Shown: positions 44,890 through 57,125 of the stretch, one piece after another
Position numbering within the stretch: the first letter of the stretch is position 1
How the letters are laid out: every line of letters starts with the position of its first letter
Assembly (NCBI RefSeq): GCF_040802235.1
Contig: NC_133157.1
Location: forward strand, 89,824,001 to 89,888,000
Length of the DNA: 64,000 bases
Source of the DNA: Manis javanica
Taxonomy: Eukaryota > Chordata > Mammalia > Pholidota > Manidae
Direction: 5' to 3'
Translations under genes and position numbers: made by a program
The notes under the pieces: generated by a model
The model's input: only the letters and a program-made list of their open reading frames with translations
Database searches by the model: none
Told to the model about the DNA's origin: nothing

Positions 44890-45510
44890 TGCAGCCTGCT
44901 GTCCAGAGCCAGACTGCCTGGCTTCAAGCTTGGCTCCTCCACCTGCTGACTGTGCCCTGGGCGTTTTCTTATCTTATAAAACAAGAATGAGCAGTAGCAC
45001 CAGATGCCATTTCTGCCCTCCTGTAAGCGCCCAGCCTGCCTGACTGTCCCTGTACAAATCTCCCCTATCACTGTCTGAGGGTGTCCTCCAGCCACGGGGC
45101 GCTGCTGGCCTTCTCCAGGCAGGATGAAAATTCAGGGAACACCATCAGCCACCAAGGGTGGGTGTTAGGTGGATGTCTGCCCTCCCTTGACTCAGCGGGG
45201 GAGTCTGAGGTGTCCTCAGTCTTTCAGAGCGTCCTCGGATGGTGTGACCCTCGCTGGCCAATAATGGAACCCAGCTCATTACTGGCCTCCCCTTGTCTGC
45301 CTCGTCCATTTACCAAGCCACTCACAATTCTTACGATCACCTTTCAAGTAATTTGCACCCAAAGCTCTTCTCTGAGGGGAACCCGATCCAAAATAATAGC
45401 AGTCACCTAATGGAGTTGTGAAAATTCAATGAAATGATGCATGTAAAGAAGCGAGATGGTGCCATCCAAACAAAGCAGCCAACAAATATTAACTATAATT
45501 GCTGTCACAG
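44890..45510 (+). mobile_element. MIR split by an insert of about 390 bp
   Basis: The 5' half (44895-45002) reads AGAGCCAGACTGCCTGGCTT and on to CTTATAAAACAAGAATGAGC. The 3' half (45391-45510) reads AATAGCAGTCACCTAATGGA, GTTGTGAAAATTCAATGAAA and GCCAACAAATATTAACTATA. Together they form a MIR in plus orientation. The intervening 45005-45390 is foreign to MIR, with TG...CA ends, and could be a solo LTR of unknown family. Confidence 0.7.
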
Positions 45511-46389
45511 ATACCCAATCAGGGTTACCCTGGAATAGCTAACATCAACAGTTATATGAAGAAGTGTGCAAAAATATGCATCTATCACAACACAATTTTA
45601 ATGTATTTATTAACAATGTAAAATGCAAAATTATTCAAATTCCTAAGTGCTGTAGCTGAGATGAAATGTAAACACAGTTCTTTTTCAATCATCTTAAATT
45701 CATAGGTGCCAATTTTTACAGCCACAAAACTAACTCCTATATCTCAAACTTCATCAGTTTCGGTCTATTGATAATACAGATAATAATCCAGAAGCAAAGC
45801 AATGTGAATGACTTGCCCCAGGCCACACTCCTGACTACGTTCCCAAGTTGGGGCTGCTGGTCGTGTTCTTCCCAGCATGCCAACTCCCATAAGCTTTATT
45901 ACAAGACAACCAAGAAACTGAATACCCGGATGGTGCGGATGCTGGGTTGGACCAAGAGAGGCTTAAGCCACAGACTGACACTGATTCATCACAGTAGCGA
46001 ATGGCTTGGCCAGTTGTTTGGGAACTTGGAAAACAGTATGATTAGAATATTTATAACAAGGAGGTCTGGAGAATGAATGTGTGGACAGACTCAGAAGGGA
46101 CATGAAGCGTGAACACATGCATATAAGGGGAGGCATCAGGTAGGAGGAGGCACCAGGTGGAGAATGTGGTGCTCCCTGGATCGGTCTGCCCCCTTCCTTA
46201 GCCACTCTGGTGCCTGCTTACTGCGTCCTTTGGTAGCAGGGGTAGAGGCTCTGCATGAAAACATGATACTCCCCAGGCTGATCCAGCCCCCTACTACTGA
46301 GTGCCTAACTGCCAACAGCAGAAGTCCATGCTGAGCTCCATCATGGTACTGGTCCCTGCAGACACCAGCTGAACAGAGGAATTCCTTGT
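45511..46389. other. Intergenic DNA, part possibly old retroviral internal sequence
   Basis: No gene seen. Bases 45890-46200 resemble decayed coding-type repeat text, but the family could not be fixed. Confidence 0.35.
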
Positions 46390-46965
46390 GATTTCCCTAC
46401 TAAAGCTTCCCATCCCCACCTCTAAGCCCTGAACCTCTGGCCAACTGCTGACCATTTCACCCTCATGACAGTTCTGCCTTTTACAAAAGGGCACATAGTT
46501 GGACTCGTATTGCGTGTATTCTTTTCAAACAGGCTTGTTTCACCTGGCCCTATGCTTCTGAGGGTCACATATGTCTCTAGGCAGCTTGATTCAACTTCTC
46601 TATGCATTGCTGAATAACTTCTCATTATATATAGATGTACAATACTTTGTTTATTCATTCATCTATTAAAGGAAATCTTGGTTGCTCCAGGTTTTAGCAA
46701 TTGTTAATAAAGCTGCTATACAGTCATGTGCACATTTTTTGGGGACGTGTTTTCAACTCACCTGAGTAAATACCAAGGAGTGTGATTGCTGGGTCATATG
46801 GTAAAACCATGCTTAACTTTGTAAGAAACTGCCAAACTACCAAATTGGCTGTACCATTTTGACATTTTCTATGCTAACCACCATGAAAATTCCCTACCCC
46901 CACATCTTCACCAGAAGTTGCTATTGTCAGTCTTTTGGATTTTAGTCATTCTGTTAGGTGTGTAG
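46390..46965 (-). mobile_element. Old L1 (L1M-type) ORF2 end and 3'UTR
   Basis: Antisense blocks such as TTTATTCATTCATCTATTAA, AATCTTGGTTGCTCCAGGTT, GAGTGTGATTGCTGGGTCAT and AGAAACTGCCAAACTACCAA are the L1 ORF2 end. It stops at GTTAGGTGTGTAGG near 46965. Confidence 0.82.
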
Positions 46966-49900
46966 GCTAGCCAGATTTAATCAATTTCATCATTCATTTC
47001 AAAGAACCACCCTTTGGTTACCTTGATTTGCTATACTATTTTCCTGTTTTCAATTGCAGTGATTTCTGTTTTAATTTTTATTATTTTTTTACTTCTCCTT
47101 CCTTTAGAGTTAAATTATGCTTGTTTCTCTTGTTAGCTAAGGTTGAAACTTAGATTATTGTTTTCAGCTCTTCATTGATTTATAACATATGAACTACAAC
47201 CATTACTTTCTCTGAAACCCCCAAATTTTGATAAGTTGTATATTTATTTTCATTTAGTTCAAAACACTTTCTAATTGATCTTCATATTATTTCTTGAACA
47301 CAGGTATTATTTAGACTATATTTGGATTCCCAAATATTTGTGACTTTTCTACCTATCTTTCCATTGTATATTTTTAGTTTAATTCAATTATAATCTGAGA
47401 ACATACTTTATATAATTTGGATGATGTTAAATTGGTCATTATACATTTTATGGCCCAGAATATCACTTATTTTGATGAATATTTCATGTGAGCTTAAGAT
47501 GAATGTGTATTTTTGGCTGTCATCAGAGTATTTTATAAATATCAATTTGATGAAGTTAATTGATTATGTTATGCAGGTCAAATACATCTTGAGTGATTTT
47601 CTGCTAACTTGATATATCAGTTACTGAAACAGGCATGCTGAAGTCTCCAACTATCATAGTGTATTTCTCTGTTTTTCTTTTCAGTTCTATCAGTTTTTGC
47701 CTTATGTATTTTGATGCTCTGTTGTTAGGTCATACATGCTTAGAATCATGTATTTTTGGAAAATTGACTTTTGTCAGTATGCAACATCTCTAATTCTGAT
47801 GATTTTTCATGTTCTGCCTTTTTCTCTGATATTAATATAGCTGTTCCAGTTTTCTTTTGATTAGTTGTAGCATGTTAAAATTTCCTCTACCCTTTTACTT
47901 TTAACCAGAGTTTTCATATATAAAATGCATTTCTTAGAGGTAAGACTGTTGTTTTGAACTACTATCACTTCTTTTTTTATTGCTATATTAATGTGATTAG
48001 ATTAACGTCTATAATTTTTTAAAACTTTTCTATTCTTTACATTTGTTCTTTATTTTCTGCTTTCTCTGGGTTTAATCAAACATTTGATATGATTCCATTT
48101 TATCCTCTCTCTTACAATATCAATTATATTTCTTTAAAGAAATTAGTGGTTTCCTTAGCAATGTAATATACTTTTTTTTACTGATGTAAGTCCACCTTAA
48201 AATAACAAAATTCTGCTTCAAATTTAGTGTAGGTACCTTGAAACACTTTCCATAACGGCTCCTTCCCATCCCTTATAACACTGTTACCAGTCATTTCACT
48301 CAGCCACATACAATAACACAACACATTGTTTTTATTATTGCCTTAAACAAGAAGTTATCAATTAGATTAATATGAATATGAAAAATAAAACAGTTACTTT
48401 GTCTTCATGTATTATTTCACTGATGGTCTTTCTTTCCATAGATCACAATTGCTGAATAATATAGTTTTCTTTTTCCCTGAGGAACTTTTATCAACATGTC
48501 TTGTAATACTTGTCTATCATCAATGAATTCTTTGAGTTTTTATGTCTGACAAAGTCTTTATTTCTCCTTCACTTTTGAAAGATAATTTCTCTGGGTATAG
48601 AATTCTAGGTTGGTGATTTTTCTCCTCAACATTTAAATATCACTCCACCCTTATTTTGCTTGCAGGGTTTCTGATGACAGGTCTGCTGTAATACTTATCT
48701 TGTTTCTCTTTGGTAATACGTTTTATTTCTCTAGGCTTCTTTCAAGATTTTCTTTGCTCATTTTCTGAAGATTGAGTATGATATGCCCAGGTGTAAGTTG
48801 TGTTTTTTGGTTTTTTTTTTTTGGTATTTAGTCTGCTTGTTTTCTGAGCTTCCTGGATTTGTATTTTAGTGTCTGCCATTAATTCTTTAAAAATTACAAA
48901 GATTAGTACTTCAAATATTTCTCCTCTCTGTTTTCTCTTTCTTCTCATTCAGGTATTCCACTTATGCATGCATTATATCTTTTTAAATTGTCTGACAATT
49001 CTTGGATCTCTTGGATATTATTTTATACTTTTTTCTTTCTACATTTCAGTTTGGGAATTTTCTATTGATTATCTCAAGTTAATTGATTATTTTTTTACCT
49101 GTTTCCATTATGCTAATGAGCCCATCAAAGGCACTCTTCAATTTTGTTACAGTGGTTTTGACTTGTAGCATTTTATTTTTATTTTTTACTATATTCTCTC
49201 TCTGCTTACATTCTACAACTCTTTTTGAATGATGTTTAGTTCTTCAACTAGAGTCTTTAACATATGAATAAAAGTTCTTCAACTTCCCTGTCTGACAATT
49301 CTAACATGTGTCATGTCTGAGTCTGCCTGCTTTTTCTCTTCAGGCTGTTTTTTCTTGCCTCTTCATATGCCGTGTGATTTTTTTGTTGAAATCTGGCATG
49401 ACATATTGGGTAATAGTAACTGAGGAAACAGGCTTTTAGTGTGAAGTTTCATGTTACCCCGACTGGGAGCTGACTGTGTTTCATGCTTGTTGTAGCAAGT
49501 ACCAGACTCGTCAAATTCCTTCTTTGCTTGCCATTGTCCCTCGGCCTTCCCCGGTGACTCCTCTGCAGAGACGTCTACTTCTTAGAGTTCTTTCAACTGG
49601 AATCCACTGCTGGCAGGGTGGTAAAGAGCGTGGTGGGGAGACACACACAGTGATCTTTGGTAAGTCTTGCTCTTTCAGTGGGCCTGTGCTCCTGATGTGT
49701 GGCCTTCATGAGTGAGTCTTGGCAGTCCTTTTTCTCCCTTAGGTGAGAGAGGAGGGCCGTGGTGCCTGGAGTCAGGTAGATGCCTCCCTTAGGTGGGCTG
49801 ATGCTCTGGCTGTCTTCCCACGGGAAGTAGGCCTTCACTGTGGTGAAAGCTCTGGGTGCTTTTCACAATGTTACTCTTCTAGAGTTACCCTGCTAGAGTA

Positions 49901-50010
49901 TAGATGTGACCCTTTTATGGCCTTCTCCATGTTTGAGAATATTTTGCTATATTTTATGGAGCATTTCTAAGTGTTTTGTGGAAAGAGGTCTTCAGATTGT
50001 CTTGTCCATA
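46966..50010 (-). mobile_element. Old L1 endonuclease, ORF1 and 5'UTR region
   Basis: In antisense order: RT/endonuclease region (CATGCTGAAGTCTCCAACTA near 47635, typical of the L1 endonuclease coding strand read backwards), ORF1 region (GGGTTTCTGATGACAGGTCT near 48665), then a GC-richer leader (49460-50010). The sharp change at 46965 suggests a large internal deletion joining it to the ORF2 end on its left. Confidence 0.72.
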
Positions 50011-50034
50011 ATCATGCTAGAAGTGGAAGTCCTT

Positions 50035-50165
50035 CAATCTGTTGTTCAATGAATCTGTACTGACTGTATACTGTGTGCCAGCCATTGGGTCAGACCATAA
50101 GAATAAAATAGTAAATAATTTAGACTCAGATCTTGTTTTTCCAAAATTCACAGTCTTATGGACAA
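50035..50165 (-). mobile_element. L2 3'-end fragment
   Basis: GTTCAATGAATCTGTACTGA followed by TATACTGTGTGCCAGCCATT is the L2 end in antisense. Confidence 0.65.
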
Positions 50166-50479
50166 GATAGTTATTGTACAAGGAATTACAATAATATGAC
50201 TGTAGTATATATGATGCACCGGAAAAAGTTGGTGTTTACTAGGGAAATGTCTCTCTGTGCTATAGGTCCTCCATTCTTGGATGGAATTCTCCTCTTATGC
50301 CAAGTTCTTGATTTCTTTATCCCCTGTCATCCTTACTCTGCTCTGTGAGCTCAGACATTTCAAGTTTTCTCAGTCTCTGGACAGACATCTTCCATCTTCC
50401 ACATTCTACCTCCTATTCATTATAGCCTCAGTCCCTTTCATACATATATTTAAGACTTTTTGGTTAATTAAAAAATAAC

Positions 50480-50712
50480 TTCATGGTTGGTGTACATGGT
50501 GTGTGTGGGGTCACAGGGAAGACAGTGTAGCTCAGAGGAGACAAGTAGTAACTCTGCAGCATCTTACTACAGTGATGGATAGGACTGCAATGGGGTATGC
50601 GGGGGACTCGATAATAAGGGTGAAATGTAGTAACCACGTTGTTTTTCTTATGAAATGTTCATAAGAGTGTATATCAACGATACCTTATATAAATAAACAA
50701 ATAAATTTCATG
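50480..50712 (+). mobile_element. Severely 5'-truncated L1 (3'UTR only)
   Basis: Only about 215 bp of L1 3'UTR are present, matching 62950-63175 (GTACATGGTGTG, GCAATGGGGTATG, GTAACCACGTTG). It ends in an A-rich tail, ATAAATAAACAAATAAA. A short duplication, TTCATGG, lies at both sides (50480-50486 and 50706-50712). Confidence 0.75.
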
Positions 50713-51795
50713 GGAAACCTGGATATCCCCATGAAACAGAATGAGGTTGGAATCTTACCTTACATAACACACATGAATTAAACACCAAAAACAAAGGAAC
50801 AAGAACAAAAACAGACAAATGGGGCTATATGAAGCTTTTAAACTTCTGCACAGGAAAGGAAACAATCAACTGAGTGAAAAGGCAACCGATGAATTAGGAG
50901 AAAATTATATATCTGATAAGGGGTTAACTCTCCAGAATATACAAAGAATTTCTACAACTCAACAATAACAATAACAACAAAAAACCAAATAGCTCAATTA
51001 TAAAATTAGCAAAGAATACGAATAAGTATTTTTTCAAAGAAAATATGCAAATTGCCAACAAGCACATGAAGACAGCCAGTGTCCCTTACCATCAGGGAAA
51101 TGCAGGCGAAACCACAGTGACCACCAAGACGACCCCTGCCAGAAAAACAGACCATAAGAAGGTTTGCTGAGGGTGCAGAGAAATTAGAACCCTTCTACAC
51201 TGTTGGTGGCCTTGTAAAATGGTACAGCCACCATGGTAAACAGACTGGAGGTGGAGGTTTTTCAAAAAAATTGAAAATTGAATTATCATAAGATCTAGCA
51301 ATTCCACTTCTGGATATAAACCCACAAGAACTGAAAGGAGGATCTTGAAGGGGTATTTGCACACATGTTTGTTGCTGTACTATTCACAGCAGCCAAGAGA
51401 TAAAAGCAATCAAAGTGTCCATCAGTAGATGAATGGGTAAATATACATATCAAGAAATATTATTCAGTCTTTAAAAAAAGACAAATCTTATCAATGTAAC
51501 AAGATGGGTGAATCTCGAAGAATATTATGCTAAGTGAAATAACTAAATCACAAAAGGCAGACTGTATGATTCCACTTATATAAAGTACTTAAACTATTAA
51601 AAGTCCTAGAAACAGAACGTAGAATGCTGGTTGTAGGGCTGGAAGAAGGGCTGGGGGGGGTTGTTCAGTGAGTACAGAGTTTCTGTTCTGAAAGACGAAA
51701 AAGTTCTAGAGATCTGTTCACAACAACGTGCGTATAGTTAACAATACTACACATTAAAAATGTACATAAAAATGATTAAGATGGTAAAAAATATG
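50713..51795 (+). mobile_element. Old L1 (L1M-type) ORF2 end and 3'UTR
   Basis: Plus-strand text from the thumb region (ATATCTGATAAGGGGTTAAC), via TTCTACACTGTTGGTGGCCT and CATCAGTAGATGAATGGGTA, to the 3'UTR (GACTGTATGATTCCACTTAT). It ends near 51795. 5'-truncated and without usable frames. Confidence 0.85.
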
Positions 51796-52559
51796 CTTTG
51801 CAAACTTTACTTAATTCCTTTAGAATTAGTTTCCTATTTTTTTACTATTTGCTGACACATATTTGTTTCTATTAATATGTTTAATAGTGAAGTGCATGCT
51901 TTTGTATAAATGATAAGCTTATAATAGAAAATTATGAATTTATAGAGCAGATTTCTAGAGGAATAAAGTTTACAAAATGTACTTTTTTTACCATCATAAC
52001 ACTAGTGAGAATATATAAATATCTATACCACAAATATATTCTAAAATACTACACCATAAAAATTATACTATATTTTGCATCTATCTCAGCAAATCTCCTG
52101 ACAACTGAGCTGATTTACATATCAAAGAGATCTTTTTACAATAAATTCAGATATACTCACACAAAAAGTTCAGCATTAAGGGCATGGCTCTTTTATCCAG
52201 AAAATTGCTCTGTTTTTCAGCCTCCCTTTAATTATAGGAAATTATATTCTTTCCATTTTCTGAGTTTTACTAAATTAGCATGTGAAGTGCTAAAGAGAAG
52301 CCAACTAAAAGTTCTGGTTTCAGTTAATCAAATTTAATTTTAATTATGAGCAGTTAATCAAAATAAAGCCCTGGGGAGAAAGGCTCAAGCAGCTGGGATT
52401 ATTGGGTGAGAAAACAGAAGCTTGGGAAGGTGTGTACATGGAGGGTGACCCTGAGAAATATGACAGAGCCTCCGGGCAGAGCAGCGGGCCTGGGCCAGAG
52501 CCTCAGGGGTTTTAAGGTAGATTTAGAAATGAATTACAAAATGTATGTATTGGTTCTGA
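51796..52559. other. AT-rich unassigned DNA
   Basis: No gene or repeat identified. Confidence 0.4.
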
Positions 52560-52725
52560 ATTCAGTTTAATATGTTATTATTCATCTTCACAAGAACCCT
52601 GCAAAGTGCTTTTAATCTCATAGAGGCTGAGAGAAGCTGAGGAACTTCCTGAGATCACACAGCGACTCCGTAACACAGTGGAGAACTATGTCCAGATTGC
52701 CTGGTTCCAAGGCCCAAGGTTAGTG
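52560..52725 (-). mobile_element. MIR fragment
   Basis: GAGAGAAGCTGAGGAACTTC, CTGAGATCACACAGCGACTC and CCAGATTGCCTGGTTCCAAG form the MIR core in antisense. Confidence 0.75.
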
Positions 52726-54190
52726 GTCTTCACCAAACCCCCCATCCCCTTGTTCTTCCCCAAAGCCACGGATTGGACTAATAGCCTTTCCCAAGGAGCC
52801 AGACGATGCTCACAGATGTGGGTCCGTGACAGCCTCCCAGGGAACCTCAGCACAGTCCACGTGGTCCTGGAGAGCTGGTTGCTGGGGGCAGCAGACACAC
52901 CCCCAACTTCTACACCCACCCCTCTTCATGCCCTTTTGGAAAATAGTGGTGGATGTTTCCATGGGTAATTGAAACTCTCAGAATTGCAGAAGGAAAAGAA
53001 TGAAAATCATAATACTTCATATGGTTTCTGATCTCTTCATAAGGCCCAATGATCAGTTCCAATATAATGATGAATGAGTGGGAACACCATTTAAATTTTA
53101 CACCCATTATCATATATTAGGGGTAAGATTATGGTCAACTGATTACTAGATATAAATTAAAATAAATCAAAAGCATAATATTTTGTCTGCTATTGTATAC
53201 TCAACTAGATACATATTATGTTTATCTCTACTATTTAAACTGAGTGCTACAACAGTTTTCAAAAACATTTATTTTATTATAGATTAAAATGGTTATTTTA
53301 TATTTAAAGGCAAAAATGTATTTCAACTGCATAGTAAAATAGAACCATGGCCTTTTCCAGCATCACCATCAAGGCAGACATAAGAATTGAGGCTCGTTGT
53401 TGTCTCAGCTGAATTATGAAGGTCTGTAAAACAGCAGTGGCTTGAGGTAGGCATCAATTTTATCCCAAAGGTGACTTCCACCCCCAAGGCTTCCAGTTGT
53501 CAAAAACACATTTGTGATTTCATTTGCTGCTGGGATATTTCACACTTCGGGACGTAATGCAAAGAATACGAGGCAGTCTTTGAATGCCAGGTGCCTCTCT
53601 TTCCTCTTCTGAGAATCTATTGATAATACTGTGCTGCAGCATTTGGGGCAAATGCTACCTTTTCTGAGTATTTACATCCATGACACTGGACCCTGTTGGT
53701 GTGCAAACATTTCCTTTGGGAAGCTTGGCAGTGAGGAGGGGATTGGTATTACTCACGGCCATCTGGCTCACTCGAGGCGTCTTACATCCCTGAACCCAAT
53801 TCTCTTTTTCCCCTGTGATACCTTCCTCTCCACAGCAGTTGAGTATTTCCTGGGTTTTGGTATTATATACTAAAGAATAAATGTCAGAGTGACCTGTTTC
53901 TTTTAGCAAGTGACTCGGCATCCTAAATTTCACAGTGAAAATAGGTTGTCTGTAGCAAATGAAGGTTTTGTTTTGTCTTATCAAGATGTATTTGGGCTGT
54001 GTAAGTCGGAAAGTGGTTGTTCTTCCTATTAGCTTTACAGGGCAGAGATTACTTCTGGGGCAGAAAATGTGCTCTGCCTGAGAAGTACATGAAAGGAGTT
54101 CTATGCTTTCCTGCAGGTCAAGGGAAATGTGGCCCAGGCATGTGGCTGCTGCCAGGAAGCCATTTCAATGCCAGTAAGAAGCATGACATT
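52726..54190. other. Mostly unique intergenic DNA
   Basis: No coding pattern or named repeat that I can support. Confidence 0.4.
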
Positions 54191-54194
54191 AATT

Positions 54195-54690
54195 GTTCAG
54201 CTATACATCCACTCAACAAAGATCTGCTGAGAGCCTCTCGTCTGTCTCTCAGGTATTGGGATTTAGCAGCAAACCAAACAGGGAAGGTTGCTTTCTGAAT
54301 GGAGAATTCATCCTGAAGGGGAGAGCAGACAGAGCAGCATAGAAAAGCAATGCAGATAATTCTAGCATGACAGAGAAAATACAAATAAACAGTGATCTCT
54401 GTGCAGGGGGAGTGGGGAAAGCCTCTCTGAGGGGGTGCCATATAAATGACTGAGTCCTGGCTCATGGGAGCTCAGGAAGAGCCTGGGACCGTGGTGCACC
54501 ACCGGCAGAGGCCTGGAGTCAGAAATGAACCTGAGATGAGCCACAACAGCAAGAAGATGGAAGCTCCAGGGCAGCAAAGGAGGGACCAGTGTTGGAAATG
54601 GACAGTGTCCATTCCAGACGAAGCTCTGCTTCACCACGGTGCTGAGGAATTTGGGGAGCCCATCAGGGGACATGAAGCAGGAAAGGTCAC
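54195..54690 (-). mobile_element. L2 3' portion
   Basis: CATCCACTCAACAAAGATCT followed by AAAGCCTCTCTGAGGGGGTG matches the L2 3' end in antisense. Confidence 0.65.
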
Positions 54691-55320
54691 TCTATTACAG
54701 GGGACTGTTGGTGAGGAAGAGTGGGAACAGGGAGTCTAGTGTGAGATTTCTTTCGAGAGGCCATGCTAAGTTTCCGATGGTTGCTGCGAAGGGGCTCAAA
54801 CACAGAGGGTGCCGAGCAGTTTGTCCTGGTGCTAAAGGAAAAATATCCTCTTTGTTCCATGTCCCCTGAATCCTATACCCTGAAAAACCATTGCATATTC
54901 TGAGTAATACAGCTTTGGCTCACTGAGGTTGTTTAGAAAGAGACAAGAGGCAAAGACACATGAATATTTGTTCAGGTACCCAGAAGTTACTTGAGAAAGA
55001 GTTTGGGAGAAAGACAGACGATACAATAGTCTCAGGAAAAGCTTCAGAATTATTTCCAAGTAACTATTAACATGTGATGCATGTCCTAGTCAGTCAAACC
55101 AATAGATATTGTTCATGTACATCTGCCAGTGGGAGCTGAAATCAAATCCAAATTTTACAGAGCAGACTTACAAATGCATTTTGTAATACAATTACATTAG
55201 TTGTTCAGCTATATACCTGTCCTTATAAAACAAGCACACATTGTTTTTTCTGCTTACTTTCTCAATTATCACAAATAGATAATTCTTTTTAACTAGAAGT
55301 GTTAAAATATAAAGAGAAAG
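54691..55320. other. Unassigned intergenic DNA
   Basis: No feature recognised. Confidence 0.4.
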
Positions 55321-55324
55321 GATA

Positions 55325-57125
55325 CTTTATTGTCTGGAAAGGTTATATCCTGTATGATTCCAATTTTATACATTCTGGAAAAGACAACACTGTAGAGACA
55401 GTGAAAAATAATCAAGGGTTTCTAGGGGTTCATAAGAAGGGGAGAGCACTGAATAGGTGAAACAGGTTGCATTTTTTTAGGGTGGTGAAACTATTCACTA
55501 GATACTGTAATGGTGGGTACGTGGCATGACACATTTGTCAAAACCCATAGAACTTTGCAGAACAGGGGGTGAACCTTAATCTGGAAACTTAAAATTCATT
55601 TAGGAAGTTGGAGATCCCAGGATAGAATGCAGACGACGACACAAAGCATAAATGCATTACAGATGTGCGAAACAATCTCCCCGAAGCGGGTGGGAGCAAA
55701 CCGTGAGCAGGGACGCAGCTGGGAAGTGGGGGGTCTGAGCTGGAGCCAAAGCAACCTTCACCAGACTGCGCTCTGCTGGGGAAGTTTGTCCCCACACGGG
55801 CATGCGAATCAGTTCTGCCCCTGCTGCATTTATATGGATTTGAACAATTAAGTAAATGTCTGAGGGATATGGTGGGAGCCTGGAGGTCCCAGATGAGCAG
55901 GGGAAGGAGGCTGGGTGATCCACGCGGTAGCAGACTAGAGTTGGAAACCAGCAGAACTCACGTTTAGCCAATATAGATACAGGAGTTCGCAGAAGGAAAT
56001 ACTTGCAGATGTGTGTAAACACACAGGCCAATACACGCTCATAGATTAAGTGCTCTGCCTGCTGAGAGAGCCTAAAGGAAATATCCCAGGAAGTAAGTGC
56101 GTCTAGTGCCCAGATCTTGGTCTCTAATCCCATTCTTAAATTTAAAAAGCTAAGGCTCCTTGGATAAGTAGCTGGTTGTAGGACTGGAATACGGGATATA
56201 CAACATGTATATCTTGTAGTGTCAGAAAGTAGGCAAGTGCTCAGAAAAGAAGACCGACATTGGTGGAGAGATGCTAACACGACACGGGAGCAAACCGAAA
56301 GAACTCCCAAAGGCCCAAGCCGGAACAGTTTGACCAAAAAAAATAGTTTGGGATTATTTTTAAAAGTATAAGATAGATTTCCAGAAACCCATAATGATAT
56401 AAATGATTGAATAAATAAATAAATGGGGGAGAATGGACAAATCTCATGTGAAGAACTCCAAATAATTTACATGTGTCCTCTGTCCTCAAGGAAGGGAGGT
56501 ATAATTCCCAATGCCTTCAGCAGGGCTGTACATAGTGACTTCTTTCCACAAAATAAGGGGGAGGAGGAAACAGTAAGTGTTCAGTGGAGAAGCCTGGCTG
56601 ACATTATCTGGTCAGGGGGTCAAGGTCAGCATCAGCAATGATAAATCATGTTGACAGTGTAGAACTTGACAGAATGTGATGAAGACGGCACTTTAATTCT
56701 GTAATCTTCCTCCTCCAGTGTAAGTAAGAGAGAAACATCAGACAAATTCCAACAAAGCCATGGTCTGCAAGAGTCTTCCTCAAAGCTGTCACAGTTATCA
56801 AAGACATGGGAAGTTTAAGAAACTGTCACAGCCAAGTGGAGCCTAAGAAGGTGCCAACTAAATGGGATCCTGGAACAGAAAAAGGACACCAGGTAAAAAC
56901 AAAGAAATCTGAATAAAGTGTGACCTTTGGTGAATCATGTATTAATATTAGTGTATTAATGGTAACACAGATAGCTATATAACAAATTATAATAAATGTA
57001 TACTAATGTACAATGTTAATGGTAGAGGAAACTAAGCGGGGGGTATTTTGGAACTCTTTGTACAATCTTCTTAAATCTGTGTTCAATTCCTGTAAATCTA
57101 AGACTCTTCTAAAAATTAAACTCTG
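55325..57125 (+). mobile_element. Old L1 (L1ME-like) with a very long 3'UTR
   Basis: It starts with the ORF2-end/3'UTR text TATCCTGTATGATTCCAATT. Next is a long 3'UTR including AAACTGTCACAGCCAAGTGG and TGGGATCCTGGAACAGAAAA (56815-56890). It ends GTAAATCTAAGACTCTTCTA, AAAATTAAACTCTG (57090-57125). The roughly 1.8 kb 3' region fits old L1ME-type families. Confidence 0.78.

Noticed and set aside
55657-56337. A 226-codon minus-strand frame
   Set aside because: It is antisense to an old L1 3'UTR and has no recognisable domain; chance openness is more likely.
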